Shown here one piece after another: positions 8,174-17,600 of a DNA stretch of 64,000 nucleotides; the stretch's first letter is position 1, and every line of letters begins with the position of its first letter. The position numbers and the translations under genes are program-made. The stretch comes from Lewinellaceae bacterium (GTDB lineage: Bacteria > Bacteroidota > Bacteroidia > Chitinophagales > Saprospiraceae). The DNA is taken from positions 186,001 through 250,000 of the forward strand of contig JACJYA010000002.1 of the NCBI GenBank assembly GCA_020636315.1. The letters run 5' to 3'. Below the pieces are notes generated by a model that was not told the origin of the DNA, made no database searches, and saw nothing but the letters and a program-made list of their open reading frames with translations.

Positions 8174-9619
8174 TCACTCCACCACTACCCTCTTCACTAC
8201 CTGCACGCCCTCTCCCTGCAAACGGAGCAGATAAACCCCCGCCGACAGGCCATCACTGAGGTCAAAACGCAGGAGGTTAGTACCGGGTTGCAACGGTTCA
8301 GTGCCAAAACGCTGCACTACCCGCCCGTTGATATCCAACAAATGGGCATTAACCTTTTTTTGGCCTTCAGCAACGTCGAGTTGTACATTTAAAACACCTG
8401 AGGCCGGCTGCGGGAAAATGTTCACACTTTCTACCCCTTTTACCCCGGCAGTACTGCTGACGCCCAGGCAGGACAGGTCAACGGGCGTGAGCTCCTGGGT
8501 GGCGGCGCAATTATCGCCCGGCCCTTCGAATACATAAAGGCCCGACTGCATGTCCAGCAGCAGGATGTTGCCCGAGGGCAGAAACGGATATACGCCCCAG
8601 GCGCCCTTGTAACTGGAACCATTGGCTTCGGAATAGGTATCGTAATACAATACCTTTTGCGGGTTAACGGGGTCTGAGATATCGAAAACCACGAGGCCTT
8701 CGTAGTAATAGCTGACGTAGAGGTAGTTACAGGCCACAATCTGATTGTGCGGGATGCTGTTGGGGTTGGAAACTCCGGCATTAAAAGTATTAACCACCTC
8801 AATCTCACAGGGGTTGCTCACATCGATCACTTTGATATCGGCTCCGTGGGTCTCATCGGCCATATAATAATACCGGGCATCGTCCGTCAGCCAGCCGGAG
8901 TGGTTGTAGCCGCGGAAGGGATAATCGGTCAGTGTGCTCAGGGTTTGCGGATGCAGCTGGTCTGAAAAGTCAACCATAGCGAAACCGCTGCCGCCGCAGT
9001 TCAGAAAAGCGACGCCTTCACGCACATAGGCATCATGCACGTGGCCCACGGTAAGCCCGCCAAAAGTGTTGTAACTTCCCAGCGTAACCGGATTGAGCGG
9101 GTCGGATATGTCAAATACCCGCATGGCGGCCGACCCTCCGGTATTGCCATCCATGGCCAGGGCGTACAGTTTGGCCCTTGCCGTATCGATGAAAATATTA
9201 TGAGACTGGCGGATGGCCTGGGAGGAATTGTAAACCACTTCTACGGATTCCGGCAGGTTTCGGGTATCTATGATCTGCAATGTGCTCGGGCCCTCGTCGC
9301 ATACCGCATAGAGGTAGCCTTTATAATCGTGATAGTCCCGGTGGATGACCCCTCCGCCCTGGAAAGCGCCCGCCACGAAATGAGCCTCAAAGGGCTGGGC
9401 GGGGTCCGTCACATCGATAAAGTGCGTACCGGCAGTTGAGCCGACAATGGCGTATTCATGGCCGTTGACCGCCATGCCCCACACTTCGTTGTAAGTATTG
9501 TCATAAAAAGTGGAGCCTACCAGATCCGGGTCATCCCAGTTGCCGAGCAGGTTTGCCTGCTGCTGAGCGCTGAGCAAAACCGGCAGGGTGAATAACAGTA
9601 GTTGAACAAGTAACTTCAT
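8174..9619 (-). CDS. Choice-of-anchor B family secreted protein with T9SS sorting domain
   Basis: A 481-residue protein. The start at 9619 (MKLLVQLLLFTLPVLLSAQ) gives a clean signal peptide; an upstream in-frame ATG would add 20 residues that spoil it. The body is LVIVD-type repeats: paired phrases such as GTHFIDVTDPAQP, MRVFDISDPLNPVTLGSY, FAMVDFSDQLHPQTL, IKVIDVSNPCEIE and LVVFDISDPVNPQKV, about one per 45 residues, as in choice-of-anchor B proteins. The C-terminal ~80 residues (VNIFPQPASGVLNVQLDVAE ... LSAGVYLLRLQGEG) are a T9SS type A sorting domain. Probably surface exposed, ligand unknown. It is followed on the same strand by the porin, 264 bp away. Confidence 0.88.
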   Translation of the reverse strand: MKLLVQLLLFTLPVLLSAQQQANLLGNWDDPDLVGSTFYDNTYNEVWGMAVNGHEYAIVGSTAGTHFIDVTDPAQPFEAHFVAGAFQGGGVIHRDYHDYKGYLYAVCDEGPSTLQIIDTRNLPESVEVVYNSSQAIRQSHNIFIDTARAKLYALAMDGNTGGSAAMRVFDISDPLNPVTLGSYNTFGGLTVGHVHDAYVREGVAFLNCGGSGFAMVDFSDQLHPQTLSTLTDYPFRGYNHSGWLTDDARYYYMADETHGADIKVIDVSNPCEIEVVNTFNAGVSNPNSIPHNQIVACNYLYVSYYYEGLVVFDISDPVNPQKVLYYDTYSEANGSSYKGAWGVYPFLPSGNILLLDMQSGLYVFEGPGDNCAATQELTPVDLSCLGVSSTAGVKGVESVNIFPQPASGVLNVQLDVAEGQKKVNAHLLDINGRVVQRFGTEPLQPGTNLLRFDLSDGLSAGVYLLRLQGEGVQVVKRVVVE

Positions 9620-9737
9620 GAAAGTTCTTTTAAAAAATGGAAAGATAGGCACGAAGGTAAAAAGGCTGCAACAATTCATTTGTCAGCCAGCAGAGGAAAG
9701 GCGTATATGGAGTGCATCTTCAGCGATACCCAACGCT

Positions 9738-10541
9738 CTACATCCCCAGCACCTTGGGGTTCATCCCCATGCTGGAGAATCCGCCATCGTGGTAAAGGTT
9801 CTGCATGGTCACCATTCGGGTGAGGTCGGAGAACAACATGACGCAGTAATCCGCACAGGCCTCCGCCGAAGCATTTCCCAGGGGGGACATCCGATCCGCG
9901 TAATCAAAAAACTCGTCGAAGCCCTTCACACCACTGCCCGCCGTGGTTTTGGTGGGCGATTGAGATACCGTATTGACCCTGACCTTGTTGCGCTCTCCGA
10001 AGTGATACCCGAAACTGCGGGCAAAAGACTCCAAAAGGGCCTTCGACTCCGCCATCTCACTGTAATCCGGGAAAGTGCGCTGGGCTGCGATGTAGCTCAG
10101 TGCCAGAATGGAGCCCCAGTCGTTCATGGCATCCATCTGCCAAAGCGTTTGCATGACTTTATGGAAAGAGATGGCTGAAATGTCAAAGGTCTTCTGCATC
10201 CAGTCGTAATTCAAACCGGTATATTCCTTCTTTTTGCGGACATTGAGCGACATGCCAATAGAGTGCAGTACGAAGTCGATCTTACCACCCAAAACCTCCA
10301 TGGACTGCTGAAAAAGGTTTTCCAGGTCCTCCAGGCTGGTGGCGTCGGCCGGGATCACCTCGGCATTGAGCTTTTCGCCCAGTTTCTGGATCTCACCGAA
10401 CCGCATGGCCACCGGTGCATTGGTCAATGTGATCGCAGCCCCTTCCTCTACACAGCGCTCTGCTACCTTCCAGGCCATGGATTTTTCGTCGAGCGCTCCA
10501 AAAATGACGCCCCTTTTTCCTTTTAGCAGGTTGTTACTCAT
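9738..10541 (-). CDS. fabI: Enoyl-[acyl-carrier-protein] reductase (NADH), FabI
   Basis: A 267-residue short-chain dehydrogenase that reduces trans-2-enoyl-ACP in the final step of fatty-acid elongation. The start is placed at the ATG 10541 (MSNNLLKGKRGVIFGALDEK); the in-frame upstream ATG adds a basic stretch foreign to the family. Signatures include GVIFGALDEKSMAWKVAERC (FabI-specific nucleotide site, equivalent to SIAWGIA), HSIG near residue 95, and the catalytic Tyr-x6-Lys in DYSEMAESKALLES. The C-terminus HDGGFSSMGM is typical of the family. A single cytoplasmic housekeeping gene. Confidence 0.95.
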   Translation of the reverse strand: MSNNLLKGKRGVIFGALDEKSMAWKVAERCVEEGAAITLTNAPVAMRFGEIQKLGEKLNAEVIPADATSLEDLENLFQQSMEVLGGKIDFVLHSIGMSLNVRKKKEYTGLNYDWMQKTFDISAISFHKVMQTLWQMDAMNDWGSILALSYIAAQRTFPDYSEMAESKALLESFARSFGYHFGERNKVRVNTVSQSPTKTTAGSGVKGFDEFFDYADRMSPLGNASAEACADYCVMLFSDLTRMVTMQNLYHDGGFSSMGMNPKVLGM

Positions 10542-10866
10542 TTTATTTTGCTTGTTTTTAAGCCTCCCCAACTTCCTCCCTCTCCTTCGTTTCACTTCTG
10601 CGAGCGAAAAAGGAGGAGAGAATACTTTCTATGGGGAGTGCATATTATGGTTTTTCTTTAAGCCTCCCAAAACTCCTCCAGACCGGGAGCAGAGCCCCTC
10701 CTAAACTCGGGACTGTTCATAGTTCCTGGTTCCTGGGTTCCTTGTTACGCTGGAAACCAGCGGTTTAGCATAAAGGGGACACACTTATTTGAACTATCCC
10801 CTAAACTTCTAAACTTCTCCCCTTCTAAACTCCTACACTCTTACACTCTTACACTCTCCCCCCCCT
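10542..10866. other. Intergenic region between recN and fabI
   Basis: The 325 bp holds no convincing gene. It contains a 92-bp dispersed repeat (10709-10800, annotated separately) and a low-complexity C/T tract at 10805-10866 made of repeats like CTTACACT. The fabI promoter must lie here, as both neighbours are on the minus strand, but no clear promoter motif was found. Confidence 0.6.
10709..10800 (+). repeat. 92-bp dispersed repeat, copy 1
   Basis: The sequence starting GGGACTGTTCATAGTT and ending TTGAACTATCCC matches the reverse complement of 19732-19823 over the same 92 bp with 11 mismatches and no gap. A shorter relative starts at 57050. The centre contains the palindrome CGCTGGAAACCAGCG. 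Confidence 0.75.
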
Positions 10867-12522
10867 TCACACCCTCAACAACTCCCGCGCATTAGCAATA
10901 GCCGAATCGCTGGGCGGGCTCTGGCTCAGCATGGTGGCAATAGCATTAATGCGTTCCTCCAGCTCCAGTTTCTGCAGCGCAGTAATGGTTCGCTCTCCTT
11001 TTATCCGCTTATATACAAAATAATGCACATCTGCCTTTGAAGCGATCTGCGGGGAGTGCGTAATGGAGATAACCTGATGCCCGTTGCTCAGCTTGCGCAG
11101 GATATTGCCCATCTTCAAGGCCACATCGCCGGAGATGCCGGTATCGATCTCGTCAAAAATGAGGGTGGGCAGGGGAATGGCGCTGGCCACCAGGGATTTG
11201 ACCACCAGGGTCAGGCGCGACAATTCGCCGCCGGAGGCCACATCTTTGATCAGTTGCATCCGGCTGCCCATATTGGCGGCAAAGAGGAAGTTGACCTCGT
11301 CGAAGCCGGTGGGCCCCAGCGCGTCCGTCCGGCTGAATTCCGCCTTGATGCGGGCGTGTTCCATGGCCAGCTCGGCCAGCATGCGTTCTACCTGGTTCTC
11401 AAAGCCTCCCACCACGGCGTGGCGGCGGCGGCTCAGTTCATCTGCCTGGCCTTTGAGGATTTCTTCATCCTGGCGTACCTCCTGCTCCAGAGTGTCGATC
11501 TCGTTGCTGAGATCCCCTATATCATCCAGTTGCCGTTGAAGGGTTTCCTGTATCTTCAGCAATTCTTCCACTGAAGATACCTGGTGTTTATTCTGCAGGC
11601 GATAGATCATATCGAGGCGCTGTTGCACCTCCATGATCCTTTCGGGGTCGTGTTCCGTTTCTTCAGCTATGCCCTCGAATTCCTGGGAAAGGTCGTTCAG
11701 TTCCACCAGTACACTGTCGAAGCGGCCGAAGAAGGATTCCAGGCGCGGGTCGAACCTGCGTATCCCCTTAAGGGCCTGGGCGATCTCTTCCAGTTGGCCG
11801 ATCACGGAAACCTCACTTTCACTCAATTGCTGAAAAGCTGCCGCCAGATTTTTTTTGATGTCCTCCGCATTGGTCAGGCGATTGAGTTCTTCTTCCAGTT
11901 CATCCTGCTCGCCGGCTTTCAGGGCAGCGGCATTGAATTCTTCCAGCTGAAAATTGATGAAGTCCAGTTCTTTGGCGGCGTTTTCGTTGCGGCGCACAAG
12001 GTCCGCCAGGCGGCGGCGGCGAGACTGATACCTGGTGTAGCCGCGCTGGTATTCGGCCAGCAGGCCCTTGTTGTCCGCCAGGGCATCGAGCAGCCGCAAC
12101 TGGAAGGACACCTGATGAATGTCGAGGTTGTCGAACTGCTGGTGAAGGTCAACCAGGGTAGAACTGAGATCCTGGAGGATATTGAGCGTAACCGGGGTGT
12201 CGTTGACGAAAGCTCTGGATTTGCCGGAAGGGGTGATCTCCCTTCGGATGACCATATTGTCTTCGTAGTCGAGGTCGTTCTCCTCAAAAAATTCCTTCAG
12301 CCCGTAGCGGCTCACATCGAAATGGGCTTCCACCACGCACTTGTTCTCCAGGTTGTACAGCGACTTGATGTCTGCCCGCTTGCCCATGATGAGCCCCAGA
12401 GCCCCCAGCAATATGGACTTGCCCGCACCGGTCTCCCCGGTGACAATGGTCAGCCCTTTGGAGAAATCCATCTCCAGTTCCTCAATGATCGCGTAGTTTC
12501 GAATCTGTAAGCTCTTGATCAT
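10867..12522 (-). CDS. recN: DNA repair protein RecN
   Basis: A 551-residue SMC-like ATPase that acts in double-strand break repair. Walker A GETGAGKS is at residues 29-36, directly after the family opening MIKSLQIRNYAIIEELEMDF. Two long coiled-coil arms (about 150-370) flank the hinge. The C-terminal lobe carries the ABC signature ASGGELSRL and Walker B LPTLIFDEIDTGISG. The ATG at 12522 is preferred because it follows an AAGGA ribosome-binding sequence and gives the canonical N-terminus; the longer in-frame start adds 19 atypical residues. Length is normal for RecN. Confidence 0.96.
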   Translation of the reverse strand: MIKSLQIRNYAIIEELEMDFSKGLTIVTGETGAGKSILLGALGLIMGKRADIKSLYNLENKCVVEAHFDVSRYGLKEFFEENDLDYEDNMVIRREITPSGKSRAFVNDTPVTLNILQDLSSTLVDLHQQFDNLDIHQVSFQLRLLDALADNKGLLAEYQRGYTRYQSRRRRLADLVRRNENAAKELDFINFQLEEFNAAALKAGEQDELEEELNRLTNAEDIKKNLAAAFQQLSESEVSVIGQLEEIAQALKGIRRFDPRLESFFGRFDSVLVELNDLSQEFEGIAEETEHDPERIMEVQQRLDMIYRLQNKHQVSSVEELLKIQETLQRQLDDIGDLSNEIDTLEQEVRQDEEILKGQADELSRRRHAVVGGFENQVERMLAELAMEHARIKAEFSRTDALGPTGFDEVNFLFAANMGSRMQLIKDVASGGELSRLTLVVKSLVASAIPLPTLIFDEIDTGISGDVALKMGNILRKLSNGHQVISITHSPQIASKADVHYFVYKRIKGERTITALQKLELEERINAIATMLSQSPPSDSAIANARELLRV

Positions 12523-12685
12523 ATATTCCTTTCCGGCAGAAAAATTCTGCGCAAAGTTAATCGTTTTGATGATATGCAACCCAATATACGGGGGGCAAAA
12601 TATGCAGTTGATTGAACCTGCCGGGCAGGCTGTTCAAAATATGGGGATTTTTAAAAAAACCTTCTCCATACTTTTGGGGCGCTCC

Positions 12686-12734
12686 AACCTGCCGGGTGAA
12701 CCTACGAGAAGACATGATGAAAACCCGGCAGGTT
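12686..12734. repeat. Palindromic CCCGGCAGGTT repeat pair
   Basis: AACCTGCCGGGT at 12686-12697 and ACCCGGCAGGTT at 12723-12734 are exact inverted copies around a 25-nt loop. A third copy of the core lies at 12615-12628 (AACCTGCCGGGCAGG), itself nearly palindromic. This is in the divergent space between recN and the lipoprotein gene at 12804, and looks like a dispersed REP-type element. Confidence 0.55.
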
Positions 12735-12803
12735 CTGGCACCGGTAATACCGGGAAAACTTGTTAAGTTTAGCCCCAATTGCTAATGACACAACCCAAAA
12801 AAA

Positions 12804-13286
12804 ATGAAAAAGATACTTTTCTTCTCTCTCATCGCCCTTCTCTTCGCCGCCTGCCAGAGCGAACCCGGCAGCGGCCTCAAAGAAACCGACCTGCTGCCCT
12901 ACGGCATTCCCGTAACCATCATGGCGCCCGACAGCGCCGAGATCAAGGCTGACGACCTGGGCGGCGGGCTGATCAAAGACGTGACCATCAGAGGAGCGGA
13001 TAATTATTACGTCCAGGTATTTGCAACCCAGGCAGAGACCAGCGATATGGCCCGCGTGAAGGCCGAACAACTGGCCGATGTAAAAAGCATCCGTTACTTC
13101 GAGAAAGTTATCAGCGAGGAGGAAGACGGCTTTATTTACCAGACCGCCATCGACAGCAGCAACATCAGCTACGGATTCCGGTACATCGTCCTGCAGGGCG
13201 ACCTGGAGATCATCTTCCAGACCGGCCTTCTGGGGACGTTCTCACAGGAGGATGTGGAGAAAATGTATGGGGCGGTGAAGCAGTGA
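12804..13286 (+). CDS. Hypothetical lipoprotein (160 aa)
   Basis: The N-terminus MKKILFFSLIALLFAAC ends in a lipobox (LFAAC), so lipidation at Cys17 and attachment to an outer or inner membrane is expected. The mature part is a small alpha/beta domain: YGIPVTIMAPDSAEIKAD, then KDVTIRGADNYYVQVF, a helix (SDMARVKAEQLADVK), and strands GFIYQTAID, YGFRYIVLQGDLEIIFQ. This order is like small periplasmic domains seen in Bacteroidota lipoproteins, but I recognise no named family. It stands alone, divergent from recN. The 168-bp repeat begins 4 bp after the stop codon. Confidence 0.75.
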   Translation: MKKILFFSLIALLFAACQSEPGSGLKETDLLPYGIPVTIMAPDSAEIKADDLGGGLIKDVTIRGADNYYVQVFATQAETSDMARVKAEQLADVKSIRYFEKVISEEEDGFIYQTAIDSSNISYGFRYIVLQGDLEIIFQTGLLGTFSQEDVEKMYGAVKQ

Positions 13287-13289
13287 GGT

Positions 13290-13457
13290 CCTTAGGCGCT
13301 AATTTCCCCATTAGCGCCTAAGTTCCTGGCTGTGCTATTTAGAAAATTAAGCGGCAATGGAAAATTGCCGCTTAATGTGGAAACGCTACTTCCTGCCGGG
13401 CAGCATGCCTCCGCTGAGTAGCTTCAGCGCTCGCGGACGGCAGCCAGGGGAACCCGC
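13290..13457 (+). repeat. 168-bp direct duplication, copy 1
   Basis: Identical to 14416-14583 except for one base (A at 13452, G at 14578). It contains, in order, the palindrome CTTAGGCGCTAAT/ATTAGCGCCTAAG (13291-13322), the palindrome TTAAGCGGCAAT/ATTGCCGCTTAA (13347-13375), and a GC-rich hairpin region (13390-13440) that recurs inverted at 56949-56978. CCTGGCTG near 13325 and CAGCCAGG near 13441 give it inverted ends. Confidence 0.9.
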
Positions 13458-13499
13458 AAACTTGGTTCCGTGTACGGCCGCAAGCCCAATGTCATCAGC

Positions 13500-14072
13500 C
13501 TAGTAAATGATAACTCCTTCTCCTTCGCCTTCAAAGGTAAGGTTGGCCATATCGACCGGGCCCTTAAAGGTATAGTAACCGGTTGCACCGGAAAAACGCC
13601 CGGTGCCGTCGTAGATGATATAATTGAAAATATGGTCTCCATCGCCAGCCGGGCCAGCTCCCGTCAACTCCGTAAAGGCCTGATCACCATTCGCAGCCGT
13701 TATCGCGCCCAGGGGAGTAGTGATCGGGTTTGACGGGTCCCCACAGAAAGCCATAAAAGTAGAGACCTTGCCCATGTGGGTGCAAAACCCAGTGCCCTCA
13801 GCGACAAATTGCGGGTACGGAGCACAATCCGGATCGGGTAAAAACGCAAAAGTACCCGAAAAACGCCTGATCTTGAGCACTCGCTCAACCGCTTCTCCAT
13901 TGAGATGAGGGTTTTCAAACACCTCCCGCATATCAACCGGAGTGGATTGCAGCGCATCGTAGAGCATCTCACTTTCATTGGTAAAAGCAGTTTCCTCCTG
14001 CAGGTTGTTATCCTTGGTGCACCCCAGCAGGAGTACTGAAAAGATGAATAATACTAATTCTTTGAAGTTCAT
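13500..14072 (-). CDS. Hypothetical lipoprotein (190 aa) inside a direct duplication
   Basis: MNFKELVLFIFSVLLLGC is a lipoprotein signal with lipobox LLLGC. The mature domain has RFSGTFAFLPDPDCAPY, ending with FNYIIYDGTGRFSGATGYYT and the strand ANLTFEGEGEGVIIY. This beta-rich pattern of an excreted barrel-like module (GTGRFSGATGxxTF) recalls the allene-oxide-cyclase-like or lipocalin-like secreted proteins, but no family is certain. The gene and its upstream region are bracketed by the two copies of the 168-bp repeat, suggesting that the unit was duplicated or inserted as a block. Function unknown. Confidence 0.7.
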   Translation of the reverse strand: MNFKELVLFIFSVLLLGCTKDNNLQEETAFTNESEMLYDALQSTPVDMREVFENPHLNGEAVERVLKIRRFSGTFAFLPDPDCAPYPQFVAEGTGFCTHMGKVSTFMAFCGDPSNPITTPLGAITAANGDQAFTELTGAGPAGDGDHIFNYIIYDGTGRFSGATGYYTFKGPVDMANLTFEGEGEGVIIY

Positions 14073-14640
14073 GGCATAAGTTTTTATGGATTAAAAAACA
14101 ACTTTTCATCCGAGGGCATCCTTTAAAATGACCTTTTGTATGAACTTATGCTGTGCAATTTGTCTCAAAAGTTTGACGATTTGTTTCACTGCTTTTATTC
14201 AGGAGTAGGATTGTAAGTCTTAACGAATATGCTTTCGGGAAAAAAATGGCAAGGGTTTTATCGGATGTTTTTGGAGATCAATTGAGGAACTACTGTCAAT
14301 GCTTGATTGATGAACTATTTGATTGATACGAATATCCTTGTTATATATGTGAGAGATACGGACCTTGTAAGTTTGCCCGTAATACCGACTTCCTATTAAC
14401 GCCTTCATTTTCACCCCTTAGGCGCTAATTTCCCCATTAGCGCCTAAGTTCCTGGCTGTGCTATTTAGAAAATTAAGCGGCAATGGAAAATTGCCGCTTA
14501 ATGTGGAAACGCTACTTCCTGCCGGGCAGCATGCCTCCGCTGAGTAGCTTCAGCGCTCGCGGACGGCAGCCAGGGGAGCCCGCTGTACTGACGATACTAT
14601 GGCAGGCGGGTAAATAAGACTTTTTCCAAACTGGAAAATA
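14073..14640. other. Intergenic region with the second 168-bp repeat
   Basis: This 568-bp gap holds the upstream region of the lipoprotein gene, about 340 bp of AT-rich sequence in which no credible gene was found, and the second copy of the duplication (14416-14583). A possible 64-codon frame on the minus strand at 14220-14414 has no family features and atypical composition; I do not call it. Confidence 0.6.
14416..14583 (+). repeat. 168-bp direct duplication, copy 2
   Basis: A direct copy of 13290-13457 at a constant offset of 1126 bp with one mismatch. It ends 57 bp from the 3' end of the large amidase-containing gene. The near identity points to a recent duplication or gene conversion. 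Confidence 0.9.
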
Positions 14641-17600
14641 TCAATCCTTTAAGCAACGGCAACTGTGTCCGTAGGACTTATCGGATTCATTGCGGTACAA
14701 CTTGCCGATTCCCCCCCCGAAAGCATAGTACCAGGCATTCTCCAGGCTCATGGCTGTACTTGTCCAGTATCTGCCACTAACTCCAAGGTCGTAAAAACTG
14801 CTGCCGGTAGAAACTCTTCTGCCACCGAGACGCGCATTAAAATCACTGTACCCTCCCTTTAATAAAGATTGGTAAGCCTGTTCAGGATCGCCGTAATCTT
14901 TTCCTTCCATCCAGTCATAATACCCACCAAAGTGCATTGCCAGTGCTTTCCAATCCTCATCTGAAGGTAGCCGCCACCCCCCTCCCAATTGCTGGCAGGC
15001 CTTTTGCGCTGCTTTCCAGGAATAGAGCCTTCCATATCGCTCACAGTTTACCAGGTCGCTGTAATAACACCACGAATCCTCCACCTCAATATCCAGGTTC
15101 TCCACCAGCCAGGTGGGCCCGCCGGCCTCAAACTGAAGGGTGCGATAAGCCCTGTTCCCGGCCCTAAACTCGCCGATCTTCGAAAACTCCTGCACCTTTC
15201 CCTGTTGCTGTTGCGGAGGCGCCTGTTGTTGCTGTGGGGGCGCTTCGTACTCTTTCTGCTCCTCCACCGGGCACCCCTTATTCTCCGCCGGCCCACGGGT
15301 GAAGGGGCAGCCATCCTCGCTGTTGGGCACACCATCCCCGTCGCTGTCATTTTCGTCGATGAGGGGGGCGGGGGTATCGTCCAGGCCCCGAACCTCAATA
15401 GCCTGGATGGCCTCCACATAGGCGTCGGCCAGGCGCTGGCGGAAGGCGGGCTGCGCCAGCAGGGCGGCGTCGGCGCGGTTGTTGTAGTAGCCGTTCTCGA
15501 CCTGGGTGACGGGCGGCTTGGTGTTGCGCAGCAGGTAAAACTCGGTGCGGCCTTCCATGGATCTCACAAAGCGGTTGTAGAGCCCGGTTTTGCGGATCAC
15601 CTTCTCCAGGAAGACGGCGCCCAGGCGGCGGCCGTCCCCGGAACCGCTGTAATGCCAGGCTTCGGCGCCTTTGACGCTCTCTTTCGCCCAGCCACTGCTG
15701 CCTTCTTCCGGCGGGGCGGCATTAAAGTGGACCGATACCGCCAGCTTGGGCAGGCGTGTGTTGTAATTGTTGATCCGCCGGGCGCGCTCCTCCAGGCTGA
15801 TGTCTTCCTCCTCCGGCACCACCCGATAGAATTCCACACCGATCTCCTCCAGGCGCCGGATGATGCGATCCACCACATCGCGGCTGAGCTGGTACTCGAA
15901 GAGCTGGGTTTTGCCGTCGTCGAATACGGGAGAGCGCTTGCCGGGGGTGTCGCTGCCATGGGGGTTGTCCAGGCACCAGAGGTAGCGTGAAGTGTGGGTT
16001 TTGGCCGCCGTTTGCTGAATATCCACCCGCTCCAGTTTCCCATTCGTCCGGAAAGATGGTAGCTTCTTCAGCGACTGGGAAACAGCCGGCTTCATCTTTT
16101 TCTGCTGTGCCAGAAAAGCCGGGTCGAAAGTCTGCAGGGTAAGCTGAAGCAACTGAAAGAACTCGTCGGCGGTGCCGTCAATGGAACGGCGCACCCAGAA
16201 GCCGGCGGCCATGATGGCCTCGGGGTCGTAGTAGCGCGAAGCAATGGATAAGTCGCCGAATTTTTCTTCGAAGAAATTAGTGTAACCCCGCTGCGCCAGC
16301 CTTGAGGCCGGGGCATTTAACCGGGAAAGGTATTCCTTTTGAATGTCCTCCCGGCCGGCTCCCACTTCATAGGCCTGGTAGAATACCTGCATCAATCTCC
16401 GGAACTCCCGGTCGTACAATCCCTGAACCTGCCTGACAAGCAGGCCGCTTTTACTAAGAGTATTCAAGGTGGTGTACAATTTTCTCAGAAAAGCAGGGTT
16501 ATAACGGCCGAAAGATTCCTCACTGCGGTAGGCGATATCGGCGCCCTGATGCGGCCCGGCACGGTAAACGGGCTCTCCAAACAGCCTTTCCAGAACAACC
16601 GGGTTGAGCAGGGGTTTCAGAATGGCGTAACGGCCACGAACCCCGAGTTCGGGTATCACCGTTTCGCTGGCCCCGCCGCTAAGATCGGCCTCTTTCTGCA
16701 ATTTATCCCACCGGCCGGCCGCCTGCACCAGTATTTTTTGCAACTCCTGTCCCGCCATGCCACCATCTGAAGCTGTGGTGTCCGCTGTTGCTTCCCCGGC
16801 GCACCAGTTTCGGATCTCGTACATATCCAGCTGAGTGGAATCGAGCAATATGGCATTCTGGAAGTACCGGCATATCAGATCCCGGCCGGCCTGTGGGATT
16901 TGCCCGGGATCGTATTCCTGAAGGATTTCAACACCCTGGTTGTAAAAGGCAAGAGCGATGTTACTACGGTATTCCTTTTTCCAGTTTTCCGACAGCTCCA
17001 GGCGATTGTCACCTGCCGTTCTCCGCAATTGCAGGCTGTCATCGTTGCTGTTATAGGTTATGAAACCGCCGAAAGAAGAAGCGCTCAGGGAGGCCTTTTT
17101 CCATTCCCAGCTTGCATTTTCACTATGTGCCGCAACCGGAAGGTTGAGGGGAGCACCGGCTTGCGACTGCCAAAGCATGGCCTGCCCATTGAATGCACTG
17201 GCGCCTGGCAAGGTATCTGATTCAATGGCAGCCTGAATGTGAGCCTCCACTATCGTACCGAAGGCTTCCGGGCTGTCCAGGCAAAGCAAATGGCTTTCCT
17301 CGCCCAACTGGTAACGGACGGCTATCCCCCCGCAGGATGCGGGTTCGATCAGCCAGGGTTTTACAAAAATTGTAAGCACGAGGGCTGGAATCCACAGTGG
17401 CAGGGCCCAGCGCATTACGTCGCGCCACTCGCCCCGCCACCCCAGTCCGGGCAGTCCGTGCGGGCGGAAGTATTTTTTCAGGTTATCGGACAGGATGAAG
17501 TCGAGCGGATGGCGTTCCCTTTGCAGCTGTTTGATAACAGTGATGTCGGCATCCGCGCCGGCTTCCAACCGGCGGCTGATCTCCTGCTGCAACTCTCTTC

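Noticed and set aside
11584..12510. Plus-strand frame of 308 codons opposite recN
   Set aside because: It is antisense to a conserved RecN coiled coil; it shows no domain and no ribosome-binding site.
14220..14414. 64-codon minus-strand frame between the lipoprotein gene and the second 168-bp repeat
   Set aside because: Composition is unlike its neighbours and no motif or ribosome-binding site is visible.
14989..15990. Plus-strand frame of 333 codons opposite the amidase part of the giant gene
   Set aside because: Antisense shadow; the minus strand holds all four amidase ligand positions.
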